Part shown: in pieces, positions 18,696 to 26,641 of the stretch
How positions within the stretch are numbered: the stretch's first letter is position 1
Layout of the letters: the number at the start of each line of letters is the position of its first letter
Assembly: GCF_031179145.1 (NCBI RefSeq)
Contig: NZ_JAPSIB010000023.1
Coordinates: 1 to 50,840, forward strand
Origin: Brevibacterium sp.
Lineage (GTDB): Bacteria; Actinomycetota; Actinomycetes; Actinomycetales; Brevibacteriaceae
DNA: 50,840 bases
Direction: 5' to 3'
The notes under the pieces: generated by a model
Databases searched by the model: none
What the model was told of the DNA's origin: nothing
The model's input: the letters and a program-made list of their open reading frames with translations, nothing else
Translations under genes and position numbers: made by a program

Positions 18696-19519
18696 TCCGC
18701 GCCTCCCGTCTCCTCGGTGGTGGTCTCTGCATCCTCGCCGAGGTTGTCCTCGGTGACGGTGTCGCCTCCACCCTCGTCGCGGCGGTCCTCGGTTCCGCCC
18801 TCTCCTGCGGCGATGCGCCGGTAGACCTCAGTCAGTTCGCGCACTCGGTCCTCGTCGACGAGGAAGCGGACCATCGGCGAGATCTCGTACCGTCCTTCGC
18901 CGGCTTTGTGGAGGACGCGCAATCTGCTGCTCATCCGGGTCCAGGCGGCGTTGAGGTTACGCAGGAACGTCGACTCGTCGCCCCTGCGGTAGATCTCGAG
19001 CCGTTCGTAGACCTCCTCGCGGTCGACGATCACGCGCTTCTCACCGGGGGCGGCGAGGAGGAGCTGCCTGAGCACGAGGAGCATGGCGGTGTCGATGAAG
19101 GTGAGCCGCTCACTGCGGACCGCGGCCGGGACGTCGATCTCCTCGGTGAGGACCTTGCGGGTGAACGCGAATTCGTCGACCTTGTCGATGACGAGCTCGA
19201 GGAAGAGCTCGTGCAGCCGCGACCGGACCAGCCCTTCGTCGGCGACGAGCGCTGACCACAGCTGCGGACTCTGAGCACCGGAGACATAGGGACCCTTGAG
19301 CAGTTCGAGCAGCACCCGCCGGGTCCGCTCCCCGAGGACACCGGTGTCACCGGTCCACAGCCCGCGCCCGCCCGACTCGGGTGCGTCAGCGTGTTCGGGT
19401 GCGTCAGCATGTTCGGGTGCGTCAGCATGTTCGGGTGAGTCGGAACGCTCGGGTGTGCTCGGGGCCGAGCCATCAGTTCCGGCGTGCGCCTCGGCGATGG
19501 AGGTGGTCTCTTTCGTCAT
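18692..19519 (-). CDS. jetB: Wadjet subunit JetB (DUF4194, KITE-like)
   Basis: A 275-residue DUF4194 protein made mostly of winged-helix segments (about residues 65-230), the KITE subunit that bridges JetA and JetC. The first 55 residues are disordered and carry three tandem PEHADA hexapeptides, encoded by 18-bp direct repeats; the last 40 residues are very acidic. Both tails look dispensable for the fold and variable between strains (inference). It overlaps jetA upstream and jetC downstream by 4 nt each, so the subunits are made in a coupled fashion. Confidence 0.9.
   Translation of the reverse strand: MTKETTSIAEAHAGTDGSAPSTPERSDSPEHADAPEHADAPEHADAPESGGRGLWTGDTGVLGERTRRVLLELLKGPYVSGAQSPQLWSALVADEGLVRSRLHELFLELVIDKVDEFAFTRKVLTEEIDVPAAVRSERLTFIDTAMLLVLRQLLLAAPGEKRVIVDREEVYERLEIYRRGDESTFLRNLNAAWTRMSSRLRVLHKAGEGRYEISPMVRFLVDEDRVRELTEVYRRIAAGEGGTEDRRDEGGGDTVTEDNLGEDAETTTEETGGAE
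19381..19452. repeat. 18-bp tandem repeat in jetB (3 copies plus a diverged fourth)
   Basis: Units start at 19381, 19399, 19417 and 19435. The second and third are identical, the first differs at one base, the fourth is degraded. The repeat is in frame and encodes PEHADA on the minus strand. Confidence 0.85.
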
Positions 19520-20976
19520 GCGTGGATGTCCTCGCTGAAGTAGTGTCTGCGGATGCTGGCGGAGCGGGGGACGCCGTCCACTCCGGTCCAGGCGATGCCT
19601 TCGGCGGTCTCGGGGTCGACGCGCCCGTGGGTGGCGGCCAGCGAGAGCAGACCGATGACGCTCGCCAGCCCCTGCGTGGCGGGGAACCGGTCGAGCACCT
19701 CGGCGACGGAAACCTGCTCCGCGGCCTCCAACGCCTCGTTGACGTTGTCGATGAGCTCGGAGAAGTCGATCTCGGATTCGCGGGCGACGGCGATGAGCTC
19801 GGCGAAGTCGAAGGTTGCGTCTTCCGCCTCGGTGAGCGCCTCACCGGCGTCGAAGTCGTCCGGATCATGCAGCGACACCTCCCCAGCGCTGGTCATCGGG
19901 ACGCTGGAGAGCTCGAGGCCGACGCCGAGGTCGTCGTAGGGCCTGCGCACCTCGGCGACGGGAGCGGCGGCGGCGAGCGCGTCCTGCAGGAGAGTGCGCA
20001 TGAGGCGGTCGCGCTGGAATTCGTGGGAGTGGACGTAGCGGCGCAGGCCGCGGGCGAACTCGGTGAGGATGTCCTGCACCTCGCGGGAGCCGTCCTTCAT
20101 CTGCCGCATCAGCGAGCGCAGAGCGCGGCGGGTGCCGAGGTCGAGGACTGCGGCGAAGTCACGATCGAGGATCGCCGCGATGTCCTCGTCGAAGGCCGCC
20201 GAGGACTCGGGGTCGCGGATGAGGGCGGAGAAGGCGGCGAAGGTGCGGCCCTCGTCACTGGATTCGATGAGGTCGACGCCGCGGAACACCTCGTCGAGGA
20301 CATGGCTCTGCGTCTCGTCGACGTTGAGGATCGAGAGCCGCAGCTCCTGGTTGAGCTCCTCGAACCGGGCCCGAACCCGGGCGAAGTCCGCCGGCAGCCC
20401 CTGCGCCTGGGAGAGGATGTCGGTGACTCGTTCGGTGGCGCGCCTGCGATCGAGCGTCGCCCGCGGATCGCCGCGGCGGACCCGGGCGATCTCGGCGTCG
20501 ATGCGGCGCCGCTGGGCCTCGAGGGACTGCAGCCGCCGGGAGGTGTCCGGATCGGTGTCGATGGCCAGCTGGCGGACCGCCTGGGCGAGGCTGACCAACC
20601 GCGACTCGGTGGCCGTCTGCGGCGGGGTGCGCAGCTGCTCGAGGACCCGGATGGCATCGAAGCCGGCCGCGGAGAGTTCGTAGGTCTCCCCGCGCGCCGA
20701 GGTCGCCGGCCGGCGGATGATGATCTCCGCCCTCCGCCAGTCGTCGCAGTATGCCTTGGCCGAGCGGGCGGAGAGATCGAAGTGATCGCGCAGAACCTCG
20801 AGATCGGCGTCGATGTTCTCGTGGAGATCCTCGGCGAGCAGGCGTGTGCCCGGCTTCCCGAGGTGACTGTCGAGGGTCGCCGCCATGACCGCGAGGTGGT
20901 CCGCCCGCAGCATGCGCAAGGTCGCGTTGTCGTCAAGCAGCCGCTTGTAGGCGAGCGCGGAGGAGAGTGCGGACAT
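19516..20976 (-). CDS. jetA: Wadjet subunit JetA (DUF3375, kleisin-like)
   Basis: A 486-residue DUF3375 protein, first gene of the operon. The N-terminal winged-helix region (MSALSSALAYKRLLDDNATL, then FDLSARSAKAYCDDWRRAEI) and the long helical middle (about residues 125-245) fit the kleisin subunit that closes the JetC ring. The C-terminus has a second winged-helix-like region (residues about 430-486). No ribosome site stands before the ATG at 20976; a GACAAT box ending 7 nt upstream suggests a leaderless transcript, as for several other genes here. It is divergent from the thiol-protein gene at 21094. Confidence 0.92.
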   Translation of the reverse strand: MSALSSALAYKRLLDDNATLRMLRADHLAVMAATLDSHLGKPGTRLLAEDLHENIDADLEVLRDHFDLSARSAKAYCDDWRRAEIIIRRPATSARGETYELSAAGFDAIRVLEQLRTPPQTATESRLVSLAQAVRQLAIDTDPDTSRRLQSLEAQRRRIDAEIARVRRGDPRATLDRRRATERVTDILSQAQGLPADFARVRARFEELNQELRLSILNVDETQSHVLDEVFRGVDLIESSDEGRTFAAFSALIRDPESSAAFDEDIAAILDRDFAAVLDLGTRRALRSLMRQMKDGSREVQDILTEFARGLRRYVHSHEFQRDRLMRTLLQDALAAAAPVAEVRRPYDDLGVGLELSSVPMTSAGEVSLHDPDDFDAGEALTEAEDATFDFAELIAVARESEIDFSELIDNVNEALEAAEQVSVAEVLDRFPATQGLASVIGLLSLAATHGRVDPETAEGIAWTGVDGVPRSASIRRHYFSEDIHA

Positions 20977-20996
20977 GGATCATATTGTCTCGCGCG

Positions 20997-21022
20997 GCCG
21001 CCGATGCAGAGAAATCGGCGGC
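20997..21022. promoter_or_regulatory. Inverted repeat between jetA and the divergent thiol-protein gene
   Basis: Arms GCCGCCGAT (20997-21005) and ATCGGCGGC (21014-21022) are exact complements around 8 nt. They lie about 20 nt upstream of the jetA ATG and just before a TAGACT -10 box (21026-21031) for the plus-strand gene, a position suited to an operator acting on both promoters. Confidence 0.4.
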
Positions 21023-21093
21023 GAATAGACTGGGGGCGCACACACCGGTCGACTTCGAGACTGAGACCGAGACCGCCAGCGAAGGAGCTTCTC

Positions 21094-21699
21094 ATGCAAC
21101 AGCCGACGACGATTGACTTCTGGTTCGATCCGATCTGCCCCTTCACGTGGGTGACGAGCCGCTGGGTGGCCGATGTCGCCGAGCGGCGCGGACTGTCGGT
21201 GCACTGGAAGCCGTTCAGCCTCAAAGTCCTCAACTCGACTCCCGAGGCCGAGGACACCGACGAGGCCCACGGCCATGGTCACCGGATGGGTCGCGTCATC
21301 GTCCGCACCCTGCACGCGCAGGGCGCTGAGTCCGTCGCCGCGCTCTACGCCGCCCTCGGCGAGCGCATCCATCCCGGCGGCCGCGGCGATGATATCAACG
21401 CCGTCATCGCCGAATCCCTCGCCGAGGCGGGTCTTCCCGCCGATCTCGGCGACGCCGCGGATGATCCCCAGTTCGACGCCGAGCTCGTGGAGAGCACCGA
21501 ACAGGCGCTGAAGAAGACCGGAAGCGGGGTCGGCATCCCGATCATCGGCCTCGACGACCGGGCATTCTTCGGACCGGTGTTCACCCGCCGTCCGGAGGGC
21601 GAGCAGGCCCTGGAGCTGTGGGACGCCTTCGCCACCCTCGTCGGTTACGAGCACTTCTTCGAACTCAAGAGCCAGATCACCGGCCGTCTGGAGTTCTGA
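21094..21699 (+). CDS. DsbA-like protein of the mycothiol-dependent nitroreductase (Rv2466c) family
   Basis: A 201-residue thioredoxin-fold protein. FWFDPICPFTWVTSRW near the N-terminus, IHPGGRGDDINAVIAESLAEAG in the middle (family core, shortened here) and GIPIIGLDDRAFFGPV near the end align with M. tuberculosis Rv2466c, a mycothiol-dependent reductase. Rv2466c has CPWC; here the second cysteine is a threonine (C15-P-F-T18), so only a mono-thiol mechanism via mycothiol seems possible. Function is inferred from family. The ATG at 21094 follows AAGGAG. It is transcribed away from jetA. Confidence 0.85.
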   Translation: MQQPTTIDFWFDPICPFTWVTSRWVADVAERRGLSVHWKPFSLKVLNSTPEAEDTDEAHGHGHRMGRVIVRTLHAQGAESVAALYAALGERIHPGGRGDDINAVIAESLAEAGLPADLGDAADDPQFDAELVESTEQALKKTGSGVGIPIIGLDDRAFFGPVFTRRPEGEQALELWDAFATLVGYEHFFELKSQITGRLEF

Positions 21700-21751
21700 G
21701 CACAGCGGCGCGGGAGATCTTCCCCGACCGCCCCCTTGTGAAAGGAACTCC

Positions 21752-22295
21752 GTGAGGCCTCTCGCGGACCTCGTTCGCAGGGCGCACCTTCAGGGCCTGC
21801 AGACTGCGACGCACGCGCAGAATCCGACGGCGATCAGGATGGTCGTCGACGCCATCGAAGCGGCGCTGGCCGCTCGACCCGACCCCGATGCCCGGCATCG
21901 GATCGAACACTGCGGACTGCCGGACCCGGCCGACATCGAGCGGATGGCACGCCCCGGTAGCCGAACCTCGTCCGCTCGTGGCGATCCAGACGGCCGTCAC
22001 CCGGATCACCCGTCGCAGCCACCGTCTGGGTCCGGACTCGCTGCGCATCAGCGCCGCCCAGGCCCTGCGGGCGCACACCCTCGAAGGTGCCGTGTCTCTG
22101 GGGCGGGAAGCGGAATTCGGATCACTGGAGGTCGGCAAGCGCGCAGATTTCGTCGTCCTCGGCGCCGACCCGCTGGTGGTCGCCGGAGAGGAGATCGCCT
22201 CGGTGCCCGTGCTCGAGACCTGGGTCGACGGCGAGCGCCGATATGCGGGCGAGCGTCCTGAGGGCGAGCATCGTGAAGGGCTGTCCTCGATCTAG
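21752..22295 (+). pseudogene. Decayed amidohydrolase (YtcJ-like, family 3) remnant
   Basis: Two reading frames each hold part of one amidohydrolase. From 21752 (GTG after AAAGGA) to about 21948 the frame encodes LQTATHAQNPTAIRMVVDAI and HRIEHCGLPDPADIERMA, the metal-binding H and the HRIEH motif. From about 21972 to 22295 a second frame continues with ISAAQALRAHTLEGAV and FGSLEVGKRADFVVLGADP, the family's C-terminal signature. The N-terminal ~300 residues with the HxH metal site are absent, and an internal piece between the two parts is also missing. It cannot make an active enzyme. The start after a good ribosome site may be chance. Confidence 0.8.
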
Positions 22296-22762
22296 GAGTC
22301 GCCGCGACCGCCGAAGGTCCGCGGGTCGACGGGGCGGTCCTTCTTCGGCAGGCCTGCAACGACGAGGCAGTAGGACTCGAGCACGAGATCATGGAGCAGG
22401 CCCGGGTCGAGCCGGGCCCCGCCCGTTCCGGAAGTGCCGGCCTCGCCCGGGTCGGATTCGCTTGGGTCGGCAGGTCCTGCTTCCATCGTGCTCGCCGAGG
22501 TCCCGGCGACGGTGATCCAGTGCTTCTTGTTCATGTGGTATCCGGGTGAGATCTCCGCATACGCGTCACGCAGCACTTCCCCGTCCAAGGGATCGATCTT
22601 GAGGTTCATGCTCGGCACCCCGCGCAGCTCGAACTGCATCATGAACATCTTTCCCCGCACCTTGTAGACCTTGTGGTCCGGGCCGAAGGGATAGTCGATC
22701 GCGACCGAGGGGTACTGGATCGCCTGGTCATGGGCGAGTTCGAGCACGGTGTCGGCATCCAT
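22292..22762 (-). CDS. MmcQ/YjbR-family protein
   Basis: A 156-residue protein with the YjbR fold: YPFGPDHKVYKVRGKMF, the MNLKIDP strand and the SPGYHMNKKHWITV motif are characteristic. Family members resemble CyaY-like or double-wing DNA-binding folds; the true role is not established. An insertion of about 25 residues rich in Gly/Ser/Pro (around residues 88-113) interrupts the C-terminal part, where the family normally continues straight to DELVRDSYELV-like sequence. The stop overlaps the end of the amidohydrolase remnant. Confidence 0.82.
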   Translation of the reverse strand: MDADTVLELAHDQAIQYPSVAIDYPFGPDHKVYKVRGKMFMMQFELRGVPSMNLKIDPLDGEVLRDAYAEISPGYHMNKKHWITVAGTSASTMEAGPADPSESDPGEAGTSGTGGARLDPGLLHDLVLESYCLVVAGLPKKDRPVDPRTFGGRGDS

Positions 22763-22817
22763 GAACCGAGGCTAGCAAATGCCGCAGACACGCGAACTCC
22801 CGACAGGCATCTCTCGA

Positions 22818-22823
22818 TACACT
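22818..22823 (+). promoter_or_regulatory. -10 box of the asparaginase gene (TACACT), leaderless start
   Basis: TACACT ends 6 nt before the ATG at 22830, the same geometry as at fic. No ribosome site is present. This decides the start at 22830 over an in-frame ATG at 22779. Confidence 0.5.
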
Positions 22824-22829
22824 GCAGTC

Positions 22830-23819
22830 ATGTCCCCTGATTCTCCTCACCTTCTCTTCGCCGCACTCGGCGGGACGATCGCATCAACGGCCAACCACCT
22901 CGGCGGAGTGGCCCCTGCCCTCTCCGGCGCCGAGATCGCCGCAGCCGCAGGGCTGGAGGACATCTGGCCGAACCTGCACGCGGAGTTCGCCCAGGTCGCC
23001 CAGGCCTCGAGCGCGAACGTCACCCTCGACATCCTCCACGACGTCGTCGAGCTCGCGCGCACCTCACGCGCCACCGGACTCGTCCTCACGCAGGGAACCG
23101 ACACTCTCGAGGAGAGCGCTTTCGCCCTGTGGCTACTCAATGATTCGGGGGTTCCCATCACCGCCACCGGAGCGATGCGCAATCCCACCCTGCCCGGTGC
23201 GGACGGCCCCGCCAATGTCCGAGCCGCCGCCCTGGCCGTCATGAGCCCCGGCCTGCGTCACCTGCCGTGCACCCTCGTCTTCAACGACGAGGTCCACGAC
23301 CCGCGCTTCGCCCGCAAAACACACGTCACCTCGACCGCTGCCTTCTCGTCCGGTCCCGTTCTCGGGGCCATCGGCTGGATCAGCGAGGAACGAGTGCTGG
23401 CCCCGCATGCTCCGCGGCCATGGTCATCTCCGTTCGCCGGGCGCGATCGGCCGCAGAGATTCTCCCCCATCGCCCTCGTCGAGATCGGCATGGGCGAAGA
23501 TCCTGAAGCTGTGCGGGCGATCGCCGAGAGCAAGTACGCCGGAGCCGTGCTCTCCGGGGTCGGCGGCGGCCACATCCCCGAGCACCTCATCACCGAGGTG
23601 GAGGATCTGGCCCAGCGCATGCCCCTCGTCCTCGCCTCCCGCCCCGGCGCGGGGGCGAGCCTGACGAACACCTACAGCTACCCCGGCGGCGAGATCGGAC
23701 TGCTCACCGCAGGCCTCATCCCTGCCGGCATCCTCGACGCGAGGAAGGCGCGCCTCCTCCTGTCGCTGTGCCTGAGCTACCACCTCGACCCCGCCGAGGT
23801 GTTCGCCGCCTTCGCCTGA
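22830..23819 (+). CDS. L-asparaginase (type I/II bacterial family)
   Basis: The 329-residue product hydrolyses asparagine to aspartate and ammonia. The two signatures of the family are seen: LLFAALGGTIAST with the first catalytic threonine, and LVLTQGTDTLEESAF with the Thr-Asp pair. SRPGAGASLTNTYSYPG and the C-terminal DARKARLLLSLCLS are also usual. There is no signal peptide, so it is cytosolic. The motif reads QGTDT where most enzymes have HGTDT; this is a common variant. A 26-bp hairpin follows the gene. Confidence 0.92.
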   Translation: MSPDSPHLLFAALGGTIASTANHLGGVAPALSGAEIAAAAGLEDIWPNLHAEFAQVAQASSANVTLDILHDVVELARTSRATGLVLTQGTDTLEESAFALWLLNDSGVPITATGAMRNPTLPGADGPANVRAAALAVMSPGLRHLPCTLVFNDEVHDPRFARKTHVTSTAAFSSGPVLGAIGWISEERVLAPHAPRPWSSPFAGRDRPQRFSPIALVEIGMGEDPEAVRAIAESKYAGAVLSGVGGGHIPEHLITEVEDLAQRMPLVLASRPGAGASLTNTYSYPGGEIGLLTAGLIPAGILDARKARLLLSLCLSYHLDPAEVFAAFA

Positions 23820-23848
23820 CCCGAGTTTGGCGCGTGGGTTCCAGGTTC

Positions 23849-23906
23849 GTTCACATTTGACGCCTCCGTTCGGACTTGAATCCGAACGGAGGCGTCAAAT
23901 GTGAAC
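23849..23906. terminator. Perfect 26-bp hairpin between convergent genes
   Basis: Arms 23849-23874 and 23881-23906 are exact complements with a 6-nt loop. It lies between the asparaginase gene and the convergent reductase gene and can terminate both. The perfection over 26 bp is unusual for a simple terminator. Confidence 0.75.
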
Positions 23907-23931
23907 AGAAAGCTGGTTCGTCCGGTTCTCC

Positions 23932-24954
23932 TCAGGAGTCGGCGCCGACGGCGACGACCATCTTTCCGAAGTTGCCACCGGTGAGCAGGTCGTTGAAGTA
24001 CACCGGCGCCCGTTCGAGGCCCGGACGGATGTCCTCGCGGTACTGGATCCTGCCGTCGCGGATCCATTCGCTCATATCGGACAGGAACGACTCGTAGAGC
24101 CGGCCGACGAACTCGGTCTGGATGAAGCCGCGCACGGTCAGTGACTTCGCCAGGATCGCCCCCATCAGCTGGCCCGACCGGTCGGGTCCGGCCGGCAGCT
24201 CCGTCTGGTTGTAGGTGGCGACGAGGCCGCACACCGGCACCCGTGCGAACGTGTTCAAACGCGGCAGCACAGCCTTGAAGACATCTCCGCCGACGTTCTC
24301 GAAGTAGACGTCGATGCCGTCGGGCGTCGCCTCGGCGAGTTCCTCCTTGAGGTTCCCTGAGCGGTGGTCCAGGGCCACATCGAAGCCGAGCTCCTTGAGA
24401 TGGGCGACCTTCTTCTCCCCGCCGGCGATGCCGACGGTCCTGGCGCCCTTGATCTTCGCGATCTGCCCGACCGCAGAGCCGACGGGACCGGTGGCGGCGG
24501 CAACTGCGACGGTCTCGCCGGGCTCCGGCTGGCCGATCTCGAGCAGACCCGCATACGCGGTGAAGCCGGGCATCCCGAGCACGCCCAGGGCGGTGCTCAC
24601 GGGCGCGATGTCGGGGTCGACCCGCCGCAGGTGGGCGGCCTTCTCCACGGAGTACTCCTGCCACCCGCCATAGCCGAGGACGGTGTCACCCTGCTTGAAG
24701 TCCGGGGACTTCGAGTCGATGACTTCGGAGACGGTGGCGCCGACCATGACCTGGCCGATCTCCACCGGCGCGGCATAGGACTTCGCATCCGACATCCGTC
24801 CGCGCATATAGGGGTCGAGGGAGAGGTAGAGGGTCCGCAGGAGAACTTCGCCGTCCTGCGGAGAGGAGATGGGGACTTCGTCGTGGTCGAAGTTCTCGGC
24901 AGTGGGAGCGCCGACGGGGCGGGACTTGAGGAGAATCCTGTGATTGGAGGTCAT
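23932..24954 (-). CDS. NADP-dependent MDR oxidoreductase (CurA / leukotriene-B4-dehydrogenase-like)
   Basis: A 340-residue zinc-free medium-chain dehydrogenase/reductase. It opens with the family's SNHRILLKSRPVGAPTAENF, then LSLDPYMRGRM, and VAAATGPVGSAVGQIAKIKG as the nucleotide-binding loop, and VYFENVGGDVFKAVLP. E. coli CurA (YncB, 345 aa) reduces curcumin; relatives reduce 2-alkenals and other enones. The physiological substrate is unknown. The ATG at 24954 follows AAAGGA; longer in-frame starts have no ribosome site. Confidence 0.9.
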   Translation of the reverse strand: MTSNHRILLKSRPVGAPTAENFDHDEVPISSPQDGEVLLRTLYLSLDPYMRGRMSDAKSYAAPVEIGQVMVGATVSEVIDSKSPDFKQGDTVLGYGGWQEYSVEKAAHLRRVDPDIAPVSTALGVLGMPGFTAYAGLLEIGQPEPGETVAVAAATGPVGSAVGQIAKIKGARTVGIAGGEKKVAHLKELGFDVALDHRSGNLKEELAEATPDGIDVYFENVGGDVFKAVLPRLNTFARVPVCGLVATYNQTELPAGPDRSGQLMGAILAKSLTVRGFIQTEFVGRLYESFLSDMSEWIRDGRIQYREDIRPGLERAPVYFNDLLTGGNFGKMVVAVGADS

Positions 24955-25033
24955 TGAGCGACGATTCCTTTCGATTGCGGGCGAACCGAGGCAGTCCGAC
25001 TGCCCCGGGTTCAGAGGACGAATTGTCCGGAGA

Positions 25034-25906
25034 CTAGATCCAGTCTCTGTCGTAGCAACCACTCCCGACCCTGTGAGATTCCCGCTCCGCGGGATCCGGC
25101 TCGGAGATCTCCGCGAGCTCGCAGGCGACCTGCCCCCACTTGGGATCGAAGGCCCAGGTGAAGGCGTCGAGGCTCTCGAGCACGCTCATCCCGTTGCGGC
25201 GGATGATGTCCGACCATGCGACAGGCCACACCCCGTAGGTCGCGGCTGCTGCGAGTTCGTCGACATCTTTGAACACCGCACGTTCAGGATGGAGGAACTC
25301 ACTCGGACGGGGACGAGCTGAGCGCGAGGCGGTCGCTCCGGCCTGCGGGAAGGTGATGTCGAGGATGTGGTCGCTCGTGAACAGCGCCGACTCCGTGCGC
25401 CGATGAGTGGCCTCGAGGTTGACGTACCATTCGACGCGCCTTCTCGTCCGGACCGATTCCCCGTTCGTTGCTCCACCCAGTGCCGGTCGATCGTGCTTGA
25501 GCAGCACCCAGACCGAGAACGGCACGCGGGCGGGAACGATCTTGAGCACCCCGAGCCCGCGCCAGGCACCGGCGACCTTGACGCGCCTCGGCGCCGAGGC
25601 GGAAGGACCGAAGCGGGCACGCAGGGGCACATCGTGAGGGTCGGTGTCCTCCCAGCCAACGATCCGGGTGTCCGTCGTCGGCGTCCCGCCGGACAGCCAG
25701 AGGACTGCCCCCTCGGGCCCGTCCTCGATCACCTGCATCGGACGACGCACCTCGGCGTGATCGCGCTCGAAGTCGAAGCGTCTGAACGTCCACGTCACAA
25801 CTTCCCCGGACGACCAGAACGGTGCCTCGCCGATGAATCCCGCATCCTTCGGGACGGCGATCTCATAGGGGTCCGCGAACCGCGCACGTCGATCGGTGAT
25901 CTCCAT
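25034..25906 (-). CDS. DUF402 (FomD-like) protein
   Basis: A 290-residue protein. WYVNLEATHRRTESALFTSD followed by HILDITF (about residues 158-185) is the DUF402 signature; the family contains nucleoside di/triphosphatases such as Ntdp and FomD of fosfomycin synthesis. The N-terminal half (residues 30-130) forms the beta-barrel. A linker rich in Ser/Arg/Pro follows the signature. In DUF402 enzymes acidic residues around the conserved D bind divalent metal; D178 and D181 fit. The specific substrate cannot be told. It is divergent from the GntR gene. Confidence 0.78.
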   Translation of the reverse strand: MEITDRRARFADPYEIAVPKDAGFIGEAPFWSSGEVVTWTFRRFDFERDHAEVRRPMQVIEDGPEGAVLWLSGGTPTTDTRIVGWEDTDPHDVPLRARFGPSASAPRRVKVAGAWRGLGVLKIVPARVPFSVWVLLKHDRPALGGATNGESVRTRRRVEWYVNLEATHRRTESALFTSDHILDITFPQAGATASRSARPRPSEFLHPERAVFKDVDELAAAATYGVWPVAWSDIIRRNGMSVLESLDAFTWAFDPKWGQVACELAEISEPDPAERESHRVGSGCYDRDWI

Positions 25907-25927
25907 GGGACGAGTCTACGACCCCTG

Positions 25928-25945
25928 ATGCATCTATCAATGCAT
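25928..25945. promoter_or_regulatory. Twin ATGCAT operator candidate between DUF402 and GntR genes
   Basis: Two ATGCAT palindromes (25928-25933, 25940-25945) are spaced by 6 bp, so their centres are 12 bp apart on about the same face of the helix. They lie just upstream of the -10 box TAGGTT (25954-25959) of the GntR gene, which ends 7 nt before its ATG. A GntR dimer is the obvious candidate ligand. Confidence 0.4.
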
Positions 25946-25966
25946 ACATCTGCTAGGTTAGCGGCC

Positions 25967-26641
25967 ATGGATTCCTCCTATGCGCTTCCGTGGGAATGCG
26001 ACCACGCGTCCTTGGCCGAACGAGCCGCCGCCGAGGCAGCTCGGCGCATCGTGGAAGGGGAGCTCGCGTCCGGTCAGCTGGTGCGCGAAGCAGATCTCGC
26101 GGCAGCGACGAACATGAGCCGCACCCCGGCGCGCGAAGCCATGCTCCAGCTGGGGGCTTGGGGACTCGTCACCCTCGTCCCCAAGAAGGGTGCGCTGGTC
26201 ACAGTCCTCACCGATGCCGAACGCCGCGACCTGCTGGCCGTGCGGATGATGCTCGAGACCACCGCCGCAGCGGAGCTGGGCAGCCACCCGGAGCGCACCG
26301 CCGGCCTCGTCGCTGCCCTGCGGGACCCGCTGGAGCGGCAGCGGGCCGCTCTTGACGCCACGGATCCGTTCGCATTCGCCGCAGCGGACTACGCCTTCCA
26401 CGTCCGCCTCATCGAGAGCATGGGCAATGTCGTCGTCGCCGGAATCTGCGCCGATCTCGGCCCTCGCTTCGCTCGGCTCACATACTCCGTGGCCGCGAGC
26501 CGGCCCGACACCATGGCTTCGCTGCTGGCCGGGCACGAGGAGCTCGCCGAGCTCATCGATGCCGGAGACGTCACGGGCTTCAGCGCCCGCGTGCGCGAGC
26601 ACGTCGCCGAAGGCCACGATCTCGGACGCGCCGGCCGGTGA
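25967..26641 (+). CDS. GntR-family transcription regulator (FadR/FCD group)
   Basis: A 224-residue regulator. The N-terminal winged helix includes READLAAATNMSRTPAREAM, the GntR recognition motif, and the C-terminal FCD domain has RMMLETTAAAEL and ADYAFHVRLIESMGN with the metal-binding histidine. FCD regulators sense small carboxylic acids. The gene overlaps the MFS gene (GTGA), so it likely controls that transporter. Transcription starts close to the ATG (TAGGTT box 7 nt upstream), and no ribosome site is needed. Confidence 0.88.
   Translation: MDSSYALPWECDHASLAERAAAEAARRIVEGELASGQLVREADLAAATNMSRTPAREAMLQLGAWGLVTLVPKKGALVTVLTDAERRDLLAVRMMLETTAAAELGSHPERTAGLVAALRDPLERQRAALDATDPFAFAAADYAFHVRLIESMGNVVVAGICADLGPRFARLTYSVAASRPDTMASLLAGHEELAELIDAGDVTGFSARVREHVAEGHDLGRAGR

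Noticed and set aside
16674..18824. 716-codon plus-strand open frame
   Set aside because: It mirrors jetC on the other strand; composition (Gly/Leu/Arg/Val rich, no motifs) is typical of antisense frames in high-GC genes.
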